From assembly GCF_021556435.1 (NCBI RefSeq), contig NZ_JAKGCU010000003.1, positions 186,001 to 250,000 on the forward strand: 64,000 nt of DNA, written 5' to 3'. The notes below the pieces were generated by a model that saw nothing but the letters and a program-made list of their open reading frames with translations, was not told the DNA's origin and did no database searches. A program made the translations under genes and the position numbers. This DNA is from Gordonia tangerina. Lineage in GTDB: Bacteria > Actinomycetota > Actinomycetes > Mycobacteriales > Mycobacteriaceae. Positions 1-9,534 of the stretch are shown in pieces; within the stretch, counting starts at the first letter, position 1, and every line of letters begins with the position of its first letter.

Positions 1-1386
1 ACCCTGGAACTACCCAGCAGCCAGGCGGTACTCACGGGGCTCACGGATCGTTCGGTGCGGCAACGGGTCTTCGACGCGTCGATCTCGCGCTGTGCGCGGG
101 GTAACGACCACGACACCCGTGAGCTCGTCCTCGAGATCGTCGGGCTTCGCGCTCGACGTGCCCGACTCCTGGGGTATCGCGACCATGCCGAGTATGTGAT
201 CGCCGAGGAGACCGCACCCAACCCGGCCGCGGTCGTCGAGTTGCTGGCCGAGCTCACCGCGTCCGCCCTGCGGGCGGGCGGACGCGAACTGACCCGCCTG
301 AACCGGTTCGCCGACGAGGAGATCGGCGCGGCCGACCTCACCTACTGGTTGGAACGGGAGCGGCGGGCCGCGTCTGCGGTTCCGCTCGACGACTTCGGTG
401 ACTACTGCGAGCTCGACAATGTGTTGCAGCGCGGGGTGTTCTATGCCGCGGGCAAACTGTACGGACTGCGATTCATCGAACGAACCGACCTGCACGGCTA
501 CCACCCCGACGTGCGGGTGTGGGACGTGATCAACGAGGCGGGGCGCAGCATCGGCCTGTTCCTGGGTGACTTCTATGCGCGCCCGTCCAAACGGGGCGGC
601 GCCTGGATGAACAACATCGTCGACCAGTCGATGGTGTTGTCCACACAACCGATCGTGGTGAACGTCGCCAATCTGACCAAACCCGATGACGGCGCGCCCT
701 GCCTGCTGACGATGGACCAGCTGACCACTCTGTTCCACGAGTTCGGACACGCCCTGCACGGTTTGTTGTCGGCTGTCGACTACCCGTCGCAATCGGGTAC
801 GTCGGTGCCGCGGGACTTCGTCGAGTTCCCGTCGCAGGTGAACGAGATGTGGGCATTGCATCCAGATGTGTTGTCGCAGTATGCCCGTCACCACGCCACG
901 GGTGAACCCATTCCGGCGGCGCTGGCCGATGCGGCACGCGATGCGGCGAAGACCGAGAGCGCGCACTCCACGATCGAGTATCTCGCTGCCGCGCAGCTCG
1001 ATCTGGCCTGGCATCGGATCACCGCCGACGACACGGTCGACGATGTCGCGCAGTTCGAACGAGATGCGTTGCGGGCGGCAGGTTTCATCGGTGACCTGAT
1101 CCCGCCGCGGTATCGCAGCGCGTACTTCAACCACATCTTCGGCGGCGGCTATTCCGCGGGCTACTACTCCTACATCTGGTCGGAGGTACTCGACGCCGAG
1201 ACCGAACAGTGGTTCCTCGCCGAGGGTGGACTGCTGCGCGACAACGGCCGACGCTTCGCCGAGGCAACACTTTCGCGCGGCGACAGCATCGACCCGTTGG
1301 CCGCCCACGAGACGCTCATCGGGCGGACTCCACGCATCGAACCACTGCTCACCCGGCGCGGACTCGTCGCGTCCGAGGAACGCTAG
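1..1386 (+). CDS. M3-family zinc oligopeptidase (5' partial)
   Basis: The reading frame is open from the first base, so the N-terminal part lies outside the window; about 461 residues are visible. The protein has the thermolysin-type zinc motif HEFGH (bases about 735-750) with the following ALHG. The family's third zinc ligand lies in FVEFPSQVNEMW. Near the C-terminus is the substrate-binding segment HIFGGGYSAGYYSYIW. These mark an M3 metallopeptidase of the oligopeptidase A / peptidyl-dipeptidase Dcp type, a cytoplasmic enzyme that trims short peptides. Dcp versus OpdA cannot be decided without the N-terminus. The next gene starts 8 bases downstream on the same strand, so the two may be co-transcribed. 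Confidence 0.93.
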   Translation, partial: TLELPSSQAVLTGLTDRSVRQRVFDASISRCARGNDHDTRELVLEIVGLRARRARLLGYRDHAEYVIAEETAPNPAAVVELLAELTASALRAGGRELTRLNRFADEEIGAADLTYWLERERRAASAVPLDDFGDYCELDNVLQRGVFYAAGKLYGLRFIERTDLHGYHPDVRVWDVINEAGRSIGLFLGDFYARPSKRGGAWMNNIVDQSMVLSTQPIVVNVANLTKPDDGAPCLLTMDQLTTLFHEFGHALHGLLSAVDYPSQSGTSVPRDFVEFPSQVNEMWALHPDVLSQYARHHATGEPIPAALADAARDAAKTESAHSTIEYLAAAQLDLAWHRITADDTVDDVAQFERDALRAAGFIGDLIPPRYRSAYFNHIFGGGYSAGYYSYIWSEVLDAETEQWFLAEGGLLRDNGRRFAEATLSRGDSIDPLAAHETLIGRTPRIEPLLTRRGLVASEER

Positions 1387-1394
1387 CCGCGGCG

Positions 1395-2318
1395 ATGGAA
1401 TCCGGGGCCGGTTCTTGTCGCGACAGCCGCGGCGATCTAACGCGGTTCGCTCTGCTCAGTATCGCGGCTGCCGTGGTCACCATCGCGATGAAGGTGATCG
1501 CTTGGCAGATCACCGGTTCCGTCGGCCTGCTGTCCGATGCGGCCGAGTCGGTGGTGAATCTCGTTGCGGCGGTTGGCGCGTTCGTGGCCCTACGAGTAGC
1601 CGCCCGGCCGGCCGACACCGGTCACAACTTCGGCCACACCAAGGCTGAGTACTTCTCGGCCGTCATCGAGGGTGTGATGATCTTCGTCGCGGCCGGCGCG
1701 ATCATCGTCACCGCGATCAACAGGTTGATCAACCCCACGGAACTGGAGGCGGTGGGCCCCGGTCTGGCCATCTCGGTCGGGGCCACGGTCATCAACGGCG
1801 TAGTGGCGGTGGTCTTGTTGCGGGCCGGGCGACGTCATCGATCGATCACCCTGGAAGCCGACGGCAAACACCTGATGACCGACGTCTGGACCACAGTGGG
1901 GGTGGTGTTCGGGGTGTTCCTGGTTGCCGTCACCGGCTGGCTTCGGCTCGATCCGCTCATCGCCATGGCCGTCGCGATCAACATCCTGGTGGTGGGCAGC
2001 CGACTGATCTGGCGCTCCGCGGCGGGGATGATGGATGCGGCGCTACCGGAATCCGACCTGGCGGTGATCGACACGACGCTGAGCCCACATCGCGACCGCG
2101 GCGTGGTCTTCCACGACATCCGCACCCGTGAGGCCGGACATCGTCGGTTCGTCCAGATGCACATGCTGGTGCCGGGTGAGTGGTCGGTGCAACACGCCCA
2201 CGACCTCGCCGAAGAGGTCGAAGGTGAGTTGCGGGCCGCCCTGTCACACCTCGACGTCGCCATCCACGTCGAACCGGTCGACGATCCGCGCGCCTACGAG
2301 TCCTGGCGCCTGAGCTAG
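1395..2318 (+). CDS. Cation diffusion facilitator (CDF) metal efflux protein
   Basis: A 307-residue protein with about six membrane segments in its first 200 residues and a cytoplasmic C-terminal domain. The segment GLLSDAAESVVNL in an early helix and HLMTDVW in a later one are the usual positions of the CDF metal-binding acidic and His/Asp residues. HNFGHTKAEYFSA is the conserved cytoplasmic loop. It probably exports divalent metal (Zn, Fe, Mn or Co) in exchange for protons; the metal cannot be read from sequence. The frame is open further upstream, but the ATG at 1395, just after the peptidase stop, leaves a normal short N-terminus. It ends 7 bases before the convergent GH15 gene. Confidence 0.9.
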   Translation: MESGAGSCRDSRGDLTRFALLSIAAAVVTIAMKVIAWQITGSVGLLSDAAESVVNLVAAVGAFVALRVAARPADTGHNFGHTKAEYFSAVIEGVMIFVAAGAIIVTAINRLINPTELEAVGPGLAISVGATVINGVVAVVLLRAGRRHRSITLEADGKHLMTDVWTTVGVVFGVFLVAVTGWLRLDPLIAMAVAINILVVGSRLIWRSAAGMMDAALPESDLAVIDTTLSPHRDRGVVFHDIRTREAGHRRFVQMHMLVPGEWSVQHAHDLAEEVEGELRAALSHLDVAIHVEPVDDPRAYESWRLS

Positions 2319-2325
2319 TGTCCCG

Positions 2326-4356
2326 TCAGTGGTGGGCGGGCTGGAACGTGCCGTGGCTGGCGGCCTCCTCGGCCCGGATCACGTGCATGACCGCGTTGAT
2401 CAACGCCAGGTGGGTGAACGCCTGCGGGAAGTTGCCGAGATGCTGGCCGGTTTTGGCGTCGATCTCCTCGGCGTAGAGCTTGAGCGGGCTGGAGTAGGAG
2501 AGCAACCGCTCGCACAGCACCTTGGCGCGATGCAACTCACCGATCTCAACCAGCGCCGAGACCAACCAGAACGAACAGATGGTGAAGGTCCCTTCCTCGC
2601 CGGAGAGTCCGTCGTCGGTCTCCTCGACGCGGTAGCGCAGCACCAGTCCGTTGTCGGTCAACTCGTCGGCGATCGCGAGCACAGTGTTGCGGACCCGGTA
2701 GTCGTCCGAGGGCAGAAAGCGCAGCAGCGGGATCAGCAGTGCGGACGCGTCGAGCGCTGGGTCGCCGTAGCGCTGGGTGAACACCCCACGCTCATCGACG
2801 CCGTGTTCGAGGATGTCGGCGCGGATCTCGTCGGCGATGCCCGCCCATGTCTTTGCATACGACTTCTCGCCATGAAGGGCGGCGAGCCGGGCGCCGCGAT
2901 CGAGAGCGACCCAGCACATCACCTTCGACGAGGTGAAATGCTTTGGTTCGCCGCGCACTTCCCAGATCCCGCGATCGGGTTTGCGCCAGTTCTTCACTGC
3001 CTCCTCGACCTGTGCCTTCAACACCGGCCACAGGGTCTCCGGGACCGCCTCGCTGGACTTGGTGTTGAGGTAGACCGAGTCGAGCATGGTGCCCCAGATG
3101 TCGTGCTGCGCCTGGTTGTAGGCGCCGTTTCCGATACGCACCGGACGGGCGCCGTCGTATCCGGACAGGTGATGGAGTTCTTCCTCCTCGAGGGTGCGCT
3201 CGCCGCCCACCCCGTACATCACCTGCAACGGATGGTGCTCGCCGTTGGTGGCCCCCGACACGTCGGCGATGAACGAGAAGAAGTCATCGGCCTCACGGTC
3301 GAGTCCCAGGGTGTACAGGCCCCACAGCGCGAACGTGGAGTCACGCACCCAGGCATATCGGTAGTCCCAGTTACGTTCCCCGCCTGGTGTTTCCGGCAAC
3401 GATGTGGTCGCTGCGGCGAGGAGTGCGCCGGTGGGCGAGTAGGTGAGGCCCTTGAGAGTCAATGCCGAACGCTGCAGATGCGTGCGCCACGGGTGGTCGG
3501 GGAAGGTGCCGGCATTGATCCATTGCCGCCAGCACTCGGAGGTCGACCACATCTTCTGCGCCGCCTCTTCGTAGTTCTGCGGCGCGGGCTGTCGTGACCA
3601 GGACAGTGCGACGAACTTGCTGTCGCCCTCGACCAGACGTGTGCGGGCCCGGGCCTCGCGGCCTTCGAGCCCGAGCCGGAGATCGGTCGTCAGTTTGAGC
3701 GTGGGACCGGGGGCGGTGGTACCCGATCCGGTGGCGATCGCCTCGCCGTAGGCAGGCCCCGAATACTCCCACACTGTCTTGCCACGGTGATAGTCGAATG
3801 CCGGTTCGCAACTCAAGGCGAGTTCCACGGTCCCTGAGACACAACGCACCGTCCGCAAGAGAATGTGTTCGGCGTCCCAGTCGGTGGGGGTGCGGCGATG
3901 TGTGGTGGACCGACGTTCGTGGTCGTGCCAGGGACCCATCACCAAGGCATCGCGCACCACGATCCACCCGGTGTCGGTCTGCCAGGTCGTCTCCACCATC
4001 AGGCTGCCCGGCAGGTACCGCCGATCGACCGGCACGTTCACGCCGTACGGGGCCAGTCGGAAGTGCCCGGCGCTGCGATCGAGGACGGCTCCGAACACGC
4101 TGGGCGAATCGGGACGTGGCACACACATCCACTCGACCGAACCGTTACGCGCGATCAGACAGTTGGTCTCGGTGTCGGAGAGGAAGGCGTAATCGCCGAT
4201 GGGTGGGAACGCGTTGTGGCTTGGTGTGGCGGGCGAGAAGGCCTTTGCCTCCGGGTCGATTCCGGTGGCATCGGAATGCGTGCTGCCGGCGGCGTCGATG
4301 GGCGTGGCGTTGTCGATGGGCAGCGCAGTGACGGCAGCGTCTTCCGGTGGAGTCAT
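2326..4356 (-). CDS. Glycoside hydrolase family 15 protein, trehalase-like
   Basis: A 676-residue protein with a long low-complexity N-terminus (about 60 residues), an N-terminal beta-sandwich from about residue 65 (IGDYAFLSDTETNCLIARNGSVEWMCVPRPDSPSVFG) and a C-terminal alpha/alpha barrel. The barrel shows the GH15 signature ERNWDYRYAWVRDSTF and later SEEGTFTICSFWLVSALVEIG-type motifs. By recollection it matches the actinobacterial GH15 enzyme Rv2402, described as a trehalase, and it sits in the same neighbourhood. Glucoamylase-like activity is the alternative. No signal peptide is visible, so it is probably cytoplasmic. The frame extends upstream, but the ATG at 4356 is the first plausible start and avoids overlap with the divergent small gene at 4489. 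Confidence 0.88.
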   Translation of the reverse strand: MTPPEDAAVTALPIDNATPIDAAGSTHSDATGIDPEAKAFSPATPSHNAFPPIGDYAFLSDTETNCLIARNGSVEWMCVPRPDSPSVFGAVLDRSAGHFRLAPYGVNVPVDRRYLPGSLMVETTWQTDTGWIVVRDALVMGPWHDHERRSTTHRRTPTDWDAEHILLRTVRCVSGTVELALSCEPAFDYHRGKTVWEYSGPAYGEAIATGSGTTAPGPTLKLTTDLRLGLEGREARARTRLVEGDSKFVALSWSRQPAPQNYEEAAQKMWSTSECWRQWINAGTFPDHPWRTHLQRSALTLKGLTYSPTGALLAAATTSLPETPGGERNWDYRYAWVRDSTFALWGLYTLGLDREADDFFSFIADVSGATNGEHHPLQVMYGVGGERTLEEEELHHLSGYDGARPVRIGNGAYNQAQHDIWGTMLDSVYLNTKSSEAVPETLWPVLKAQVEEAVKNWRKPDRGIWEVRGEPKHFTSSKVMCWVALDRGARLAALHGEKSYAKTWAGIADEIRADILEHGVDERGVFTQRYGDPALDASALLIPLLRFLPSDDYRVRNTVLAIADELTDNGLVLRYRVEETDDGLSGEEGTFTICSFWLVSALVEIGELHRAKVLCERLLSYSSPLKLYAEEIDAKTGQHLGNFPQAFTHLALINAVMHVIRAEEAASHGTFQPAHH

Positions 4357-4488
4357 GGCTATATCATTGCGATCAGGCCCGACCGTCGCCACTCGGCCGA
4401 CGTCGGGATCTCGCCGGGCTTGAATCAGCCTGAGCGAAACCCGGGTGCGCCCACGAGTCGGGCCGGAAAGACGATGAGGTGATACGTC

Positions 4489-4686
4489 ATGTCGCTGCTC
4501 ACCTGGTGGGACGGGGTCGAGGAGTGGCTGACCGGTCTCTCGTTCGTTCCGCAGCTGCTGGTGACCCTCGTGGTGGTGATCCCGTTCGCCGTGGTGGTGG
4601 CAGCGGTGCTCAATGTGCTGGTCGACGCGGTCTCGACGGTGTTCGATCGACGACGATTCGCCGACGACGATGGAAAGGGGCTGTAG
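4489..4686 (+). CDS. Small single-pass membrane protein
   Basis: A 65-residue protein with an amphipathic N-terminus (MSLLTWWDGVEEWL), one strongly hydrophobic helix at about residues 20-45 (rich in Val, Leu, Ala) and a charged C-terminus (DRRRFADDDGKG). A purine-rich GAUGAGGUG lies shortly before the ATG. It is divergent from the GH15 gene and immediately upstream of a second tiny membrane ORF and the sulfate importer. Mycobacteria carry small membrane proteins at this position (Rv2401A/Rv2401, from memory), which supports it being real. No function is known to me; a role beside the sulfate importer is only positional inference. Confidence 0.65.
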   Translation: MSLLTWWDGVEEWLTGLSFVPQLLVTLVVVIPFAVVVAAVLNVLVDAVSTVFDRRRFADDDGKGL

Positions 4687-4689
4687 GCG

Positions 4690-4767
4690 ATGTTCCGTTC
4701 TCGCGTGACGTTGGCGTTGGTGGCACTCATCGTGCTGGTGATCTTGGCCTGGGTCCTCACCCGCTGA
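4690..4767 (+). CDS. Tiny membrane peptide (25 aa)
   Basis: Three bases after the stop of the preceding gene an ATG opens a 25-residue frame, with N-terminus MFRSRVTLAL, a hydrophobic stretch of about 17 residues and C-terminus WVLTR. The positive-hydrophobic-positive layout and close spacing suggest a translated single-span peptide co-expressed with the 65-residue protein. An ORF this short can also arise by chance. No family is recognised. Confidence 0.35.
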   Translation: MFRSRVTLALVALIVLVILAWVLTR

Positions 4768-4875
4768 CCTGGCCGCGGTAGTGAGGTGGCGCCGGCGCGA
4801 ACGCATTGGTGGCACGGCCCCGGGCGTTGCTAGCGTCTATGAGTTCGGTGTGACGCAGCGTGGGAGGAAGTGAGC

Positions 4876-5994
4876 GTGACGAAGTCGGTTGGCGTGCGCT
4901 CGAGGCGCCCCGCGATGGCGGTGGCCATCGCGGCAACCCTGACGCTCGTCCTCGCGGCCTGCGGAGGCGGGTCGACCGATGAGCCCGGCGGCGAGGACAT
5001 CTCCACCGGCTCGCGTCATGTGAACCTGATCGCCTACGCGACCCCCAAACCGGGTTTCGACGTGGTGATCCCGGCCTTCCGCCGCACCGAGAGCGGCCAC
5101 GACATCGGGTTCTCCCAGTCGTACGGCCCGTCCGGTGACCAATCCCGCAAGGTGGCCCGTCGCGTGCCCGCCGACGTCGTCAACGTCTCGGTGCAACCGG
5201 ACATGACCCGACTCGTCGACGCCGGCGTGGTGGACGCGGATTGGCAGCAGCGCGAACCCAACAACAGCGTTGCGTTCGGGTCGGTGGTCGCATTTGTGGT
5301 GCGCAAGGGCAACCCCAAAAACATCCGCGGCTGGGACGACCTGCTCAAGCCGGGCGTGCAGGTCATCACCCCCAATCCGGGCAGCTCCGGATCGGCCAAA
5401 TGGAATCTGCTCGCCCCCTACGCGGTGAAGAGCAACGGCGGCCGCGACAACCAGGCAGGCCTCGACTACATCGCTGAACTGATCCGCGACCATGTGACCG
5501 TGATCCCCAAGTCGGGACGCGAGGCCACCACGGCCTTCGAACAAGGGCAGGGCGACGTCCTGATCAGTTACGAAAACGAGGCGATCATGCTGGATCGGGC
5601 CAACGCGACTGCGAGCCCGGACCAGCAGGTGGAGTACTTCGTGCCGCGCGAGACCTTCCAGATCGAGAACCCGGTGGCCGTGGTCAATACCACCTCCGAC
5701 GAGCCCGCCGCACGCGCCTTCGTGGACTATCTGTTCACCGACGAAGCGCAACTCCTGTGGGCCGAACAGGGTTTCCGGCCGGTGACCGATTCCGTCGCGG
5801 CGGCGACCAAGGAGATGTTCCCGGGACAGATCGAGAAGCTGTGGACCATCGACGAACTCGGCGCGGTTCTCGGTCCGCAGGCCGGCCCTGCCGCCGACGG
5901 CTCGATCCGCACCGGCTGGGCGGCGGTGGACACGGTGCTGTTCGGTTCGGACGGTTCGATCACCGAGCTCTACGACACGGGCGGCCGACAGTGA
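4876..5994 (+). CDS. subI: Sulfate ABC transporter substrate-binding lipoprotein
   Basis: About 372 residues. The N-terminus is a lipoprotein signal: basic residues, a hydrophobic core (AVAIAATLTLVL) and the lipobox LAAC, followed by a Gly/Ser-rich linker. The mature domain has the sulfate-binding motifs of the SubI/CysP/Sbp family (SQSYGPSGDQSRKVARRVPADVV, NPKNIRGWDDLLKPGVQVITPNPGSSGSAKWN). It captures sulfate or thiosulfate outside the membrane for CysTWA. A GTG at 4870 is in frame, but GGAGG at 4863-4867 is far too close to it and is well spaced for the GTG at 4876. The stop overlaps the cysT start by 4 bases, making a four-gene operon. Confidence 0.93.
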   Translation: MTKSVGVRSRRPAMAVAIAATLTLVLAACGGGSTDEPGGEDISTGSRHVNLIAYATPKPGFDVVIPAFRRTESGHDIGFSQSYGPSGDQSRKVARRVPADVVNVSVQPDMTRLVDAGVVDADWQQREPNNSVAFGSVVAFVVRKGNPKNIRGWDDLLKPGVQVITPNPGSSGSAKWNLLAPYAVKSNGGRDNQAGLDYIAELIRDHVTVIPKSGREATTAFEQGQGDVLISYENEAIMLDRANATASPDQQVEYFVPRETFQIENPVAVVNTTSDEPAARAFVDYLFTDEAQLLWAEQGFRPVTDSVAAATKEMFPGQIEKLWTIDELGAVLGPQAGPAADGSIRTGWAAVDTVLFGSDGSITELYDTGGRQ

Positions 5995-6866
5995 GCACGC
6001 CGGTCACCGACAGTGGTTCCCAAAGAGCCGTTAGCAAGGCGCCGCCCCGAGGTTTCCTGGGACGCAGCCGCACATTCAGCGGGGTGAGTCCGCTGGGCAT
6101 CGGCGTTGCATCATTGTGGCTGACCGTCATCGTGCTGTTGCCGCTGGCCGCGATCACCGTCTCGTCGTTCTCTGATGGGTGGTCTGGGTTCGTCGACGCC
6201 GTCACCGACCCCAACGCGCTGGCCACTTTGCGGATCACCGTCATCGTTTCGCTGGTGGCCGCATTGATCAATGTGGTCTTCGGCACCATCATCGCGTGGG
6301 TGCTGGTGCGGGACCAGTTCTGGGGCAAGGGATTCGTCAACGCCATCATCGATCTCCCGTTCGCGTTGCCGACCATCGTGGCCAGCCTGGTGTTGTTGTC
6401 GCTGTACGGCCCGAACAGCCCGATCGACGTTCACATCAACGCCACCAAACCCGCAGTGGTCGTGGCGTTGACGTTTGTCACATTGCCGTTCGTGGTGCGG
6501 CAGGTACAGCCGGTGCTGATGGAACTCGACACCGACGTCGAAGAGGCCGCTGCGGTGTTGGGCGCGACCAACTGGACCACCTGGACCAAGATCGTGCTGC
6601 CTGCGCTGCTCCCGTCGATCCTGACCGGTGCAGGCCTGGCGTTCACCCGCGCGATCGGCGAGTTCGGTTCGGTGGTGCTCATCGGCGGCAACATTCCGCG
6701 CGACACCCAGGTCGCCTCGCAATACATCCAGCAGCAGATCGAGGTCGACGACCCGGTCGGGGCGGCCGCTGTCTCGGTGATGCTACTGCTGATCGCCTTC
6801 TGTGCGTTGCTCGTGTTGCGACTGGTGGGTCACCGGCAACGGATGCGAGAGGAGCGCGACCAGTGA
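5991..6866 (+). CDS. cysT: Sulfate ABC transporter permease CysT
   Basis: A 291-residue inner-membrane protein with about six hydrophobic segments and the EAA loop (EEAAAVLGATNWTTWTKIVLPALLPSILTG region) that docks on the ATPase. The GTG start overlaps the subI stop in a GTGA tetranucleotide, indicating translational coupling. With CysW it forms the channel for sulfate import. The first-permease position after the binding protein and the IGEFGSVVLIGGNIP motif fit CysT/CysU rather than CysW. About 45 polar residues precede the first helix. Confidence 0.93.
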   Translation: MSTPVTDSGSQRAVSKAPPRGFLGRSRTFSGVSPLGIGVASLWLTVIVLLPLAAITVSSFSDGWSGFVDAVTDPNALATLRITVIVSLVAALINVVFGTIIAWVLVRDQFWGKGFVNAIIDLPFALPTIVASLVLLSLYGPNSPIDVHINATKPAVVVALTFVTLPFVVRQVQPVLMELDTDVEEAAAVLGATNWTTWTKIVLPALLPSILTGAGLAFTRAIGEFGSVVLIGGNIPRDTQVASQYIQQQIEVDDPVGAAAVSVMLLLIAFCALLVLRLVGHRQRMREERDQ

Positions 6867-7789
6867 GATTGTCGCCGTTGACCCGCTACGGTCTGCGTGC
6901 CGTCGCGCTCATCTATCTGTTCGTGCTGTTGATCGTGCCGGTGACCCTCATCTTCTGGCGGTCGTTCGAACACGGGGTCGGGCAGTTCTGGGAGTGGATC
7001 ACCACACCCGCCGCGATCTCCGCCCTCCAGTTGAGCCTGGCGATCGTTGCGATCGTGGTGCCGCTGAACGTGGTGTTCGGCATCGTGACCGCGCTGGCCC
7101 TGGTGCGCGGCCGATTCCCCGGCAAGGGGATTCTGCAGGCCGTGGTGGACCTCCCGTTCGCTGTGTCGCCGGTGGTGGTGGGCGTCGCATTGATCCTGCT
7201 GTGGGGCTACGGCGGATGGTTCGGCGGCATCGAGAGCGCCGGGTTCCGCATCATCTTCGGTTTCCCCGGTCTGGTGCTCGCCACCATCTTCGTCACGCTG
7301 CCGTTCGTGGTGCGCGAGGTGGAGCCGGTGCTGCGCGAGATCGGTACCGAGCAGGAACAGGCGGCTGCGACGTTGGGGGCCAACGGCTGGCAGACGTTCA
7401 GCCGGATCACGCTGCCGGCCATCCGGTGGGGTCTGACGTACGGCATCGTGCTGACGGTGGCCCGGTCACTGGGCGAGTACGGCGCGGTGATGATGGTGTC
7501 GTCGAATTTCCCCGGCATCTCGCAGACCCTGACCCTGCTGGTTCACTCTCGTTACGTCGACGACTACAACGAGTACGGCGCGTATGCTGCGGCCACATTG
7601 CTGATGTTGGTGGCCATCGCGGTGTTGATCGCGATGACACTCATCGAACGCGGTGCCCAGAGCCGGGTCGGCGACACCGACGAGGCGGCCGGTGACGAAC
7701 CGTCGACTGGTGAGGCGCCTGCCGAAGATGTCGCGCCGGCTGTCCCGTACGGCCCTGCCTCGACCGAACCGCACAAGGAAGGCATGTGA
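6863..7789 (+). CDS. cysW: Sulfate ABC transporter permease CysW
   Basis: A 308-residue permease with about six membrane spans and an EAA loop ([24 protein letters not shown]). It carries the CysW-type segment [17 protein letters not shown], matching the paired permease of sulfate importers. The GTG start overlaps the cysT stop by 4 bases. The last 45 residues are an acidic, Ala/Glu/Pro-rich cytoplasmic tail ([20 protein letters not shown]), longer than in enteric CysW. It forms the membrane channel with CysT and is energised by CysA, which starts 2 bases downstream. Confidence 0.93.
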   Translation: MRLSPLTRYGLRAVALIYLFVLLIVPVTLIFWRSFEHGVGQFWEWITTPAAISALQLSLAIVAIVVPLNVVFGIVTALALVRGRFPGKGILQAVVDLPFAVSPVVVGVALILLWGYGGWFGGIESAGFRIIFGFPGLVLATIFVTLPFVVREVEPVLREIGTEQEQAAATLGANGWQTFSRITLPAIRWGLTYGIVLTVARSLGEYGAVMMVSSNFPGISQTLTLLVHSRYVDDYNEYGAYAAATLLMLVAIAVLIAMTLIERGAQSRVGDTDEAAGDEPSTGEAPAEDVAPAVPYGPASTEPHKEGM

Positions 7790-7790
7790 C

Positions 7791-8786
7791 ATGTCGATCT
7801 CGGTGATACGCGCGAACAAGAGGTATGGCGATTTCGCCGCTCTCGACGACGTCTCCATCGACATTCCGGAAGGGTCGCTGACGTCGTTGCTCGGCCCGTC
7901 CGGCTCGGGCAAATCGACGCTGCTACGGGCGATCGCCGGTCTCGACAGCCTCGACTCGGGCACCGTGCTCATCAAGGGCAACGACGTCTCCACCGCATCG
8001 CCGCAGCAACGCGACATCGGATTCGTGTTCCAGCACTATGCCGCGTTCAAGCACCTCACCGTGCGCGACAACATCGCGTTCGGCCTCAAGATCCGCAAGC
8101 GTCCCAAGGCTGAGATCGCGGCGAAGGTCGACGAGCTGCTCGACGTGGTCGGGCTGACCGTGTTCCAGAAGAGGTTTCCCGCGCAATTGTCCGGCGGCCA
8201 ACGCCAGCGGATGGCCCTGGCGCGTGCATTGGCCGTCGACCCGCAGGTGCTGTTGCTCGACGAACCGTTCGGTGCGCTCGACGCGAAGGTCCGGGAGGAT
8301 CTCCGAAAGTGGTTGCGTCGCCTGCACGACGAGGTGCACGTCACCACCGTGCTGGTCACCCACGACCAGCAGGAGGCGCTCGACGTGAGCGACCGCATCG
8401 CGGTGCTGAACAAGGGGCGTATCGAACAGGTGGGCACACCCGACGACCTCTACGACCGACCGGCCAACGTCTTCGTCGCGTCGTTTCTGGGGTCGACGGT
8501 GCGCCTCAACGGCGAACTGGTCCGTCCGCACGACATCCGCATCGGGCGCAACCCCGAACTGGCACTGCCGGCAGCAGACTCGGCATTGGACACCGGGGTC
8601 ATCAAGGCGACGGTGACGCGGGTGGTGCATCTCGGATTCGAGGTGCGGCTGGAGCTGATCGCCGCCACGACCGGTGACGAGTTCCAGGCGCAGATCACCC
8701 GAGGCGACGCGTACGCGTTGAATCTGAAACCCGGAGAGGTGATCTACGCCCGCGCGACGAAGGTGGCCGCGCTCAGCGACTCCTGA
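7791..8786 (+). CDS. cysA: Sulfate ABC transporter ATP-binding protein
   Basis: A 331-residue ATPase. Walker A is GPSGSGKST at about residues 35-43, the ABC signature is LSGGQRQR and Walker B is [12 protein letters not shown], followed by the switch His in [12 protein letters not shown]-terminal extension of about 90 residues, including VRPHDIRIG, is the regulatory/TOBE-like domain of CysA proteins. It drives sulfate/thiosulfate import through CysT and CysW. It is the last gene of the importer operon, and its 3' end overlaps the convergent chelatase gene by 43 bases. Confidence 0.95.
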   Translation: MSISVIRANKRYGDFAALDDVSIDIPEGSLTSLLGPSGSGKSTLLRAIAGLDSLDSGTVLIKGNDVSTASPQQRDIGFVFQHYAAFKHLTVRDNIAFGLKIRKRPKAEIAAKVDELLDVVGLTVFQKRFPAQLSGGQRQRMALARALAVDPQVLLLDEPFGALDAKVREDLRKWLRRLHDEVHVTTVLVTHDQQEALDVSDRIAVLNKGRIEQVGTPDDLYDRPANVFVASFLGSTVRLNGELVRPHDIRIGRNPELALPAADSALDTGVIKATVTRVVHLGFEVRLELIAATTGDEFQAQITRGDAYALNLKPGEVIYARATKVAALSDS

Positions 8787-9511
8787 GTAGAGTCGCGGGT
8801 CGCCACCGCCCGGTATTGACGGCAGACGGCCTCGATGACGTCACGGTGGGCGCCCAGCGGTCCCGCGACCACCGCATCGCTGGTGTGGCGATCGACTGCG
8901 GCCTCGACCCGCTCGGTCAGCAGGCCGGCGGACAAGAAGTACGGGCTCACCGCGATGCGCTCCGCGCCGGCGGATCGTAGGCGACGGATGGCGGTCCGCA
9001 GACGATGATCACGCGCGCCCAGTTTGGTCGCGAACACCACCTCGACCGGTCGGTTCAGGAGCGTGGACAACTCGATCGCGCGCCGGCGGACGTGGCGGTC
9101 GGCGGCGGCGTCGGAAGAGCCCACGGCGGTGAGGATCACCCCGACACGATCGGCGACCGGATCGGTGACCCCGGCCTCCACGAGGCGGTAGGCCAAGGCC
9201 TGGGCGAGTGGTGACGAGCCGATGACGTCGGTCTGGGTGACCGCACGCCCGCGACCGGTGTGGTCGGCGATGATCGTCGGCAGGTCGATCTTGCTGTGAT
9301 AGCCCGCCGCGAACAGCAGCGGAACCACCACGCAGTCGCCGGTGACCTCCTCGAGCGCCGTACCGACCAGCGGAGCGTCGAGGTCCAGATAGGCGAGTTC
9401 GGTGTCGACTCCCGGCATGACGCGGCCGACCGCGTCGCGGATGCGCGAGGCGGTGGCCGCGAACCGGGGGTCACGGCTGCCGTGTGCCACCAACAGCAGT
9501 GTCGGGTTCAT
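8744..9511 (-). CDS. CbiX/SirB-type sirohydrochlorin chelatase
   Basis: A 255-residue protein with two related halves, as in CbiX-type class II chelatases. N-terminal [13 protein letters not shown] and the later [13 protein letters not shown] supply the two His residues typical of metal insertion. It probably inserts iron into sirohydrochlorin to make siroheme for the sulfite reductase SirA encoded at the head of this operon. A cobalt or other chelatase role is possible, but the location after cysN strongly favours siroheme. By memory the mycobacterial equivalent is Rv2393 beside cysH. A TTG at 9523 is in frame, but the ATG at 9511 directly precedes the conserved N-terminus. Confidence 0.85.
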   Translation of the reverse strand: MNPTLLLVAHGSRDPRFAATASRIRDAVGRVMPGVDTELAYLDLDAPLVGTALEEVTGDCVVVPLLFAAGYHSKIDLPTIIADHTGRGRAVTQTDVIGSSPLAQALAYRLVEAGVTDPVADRVGVILTAVGSSDAAADRHVRRRAIELSTLLNRPVEVVFATKLGARDHRLRTAIRRLRSAGAERIAVSPYFLSAGLLTERVEAAVDRHTSDAVVAGPLGAHRDVIEAVCRQYRAVATRDSTQESLSAATFVARA

Positions 9512-9534
9512 CAGCTTGTCCAACCGAACGGGAT

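Noticed and set aside
4768..4875. A second Cys leader or GTCGTC hairpin array before subI.
   Set aside because: The only short frame (ATG in GTCTATGAG) stops after four codons, and no repeat of the sirA hairpin segments is present.
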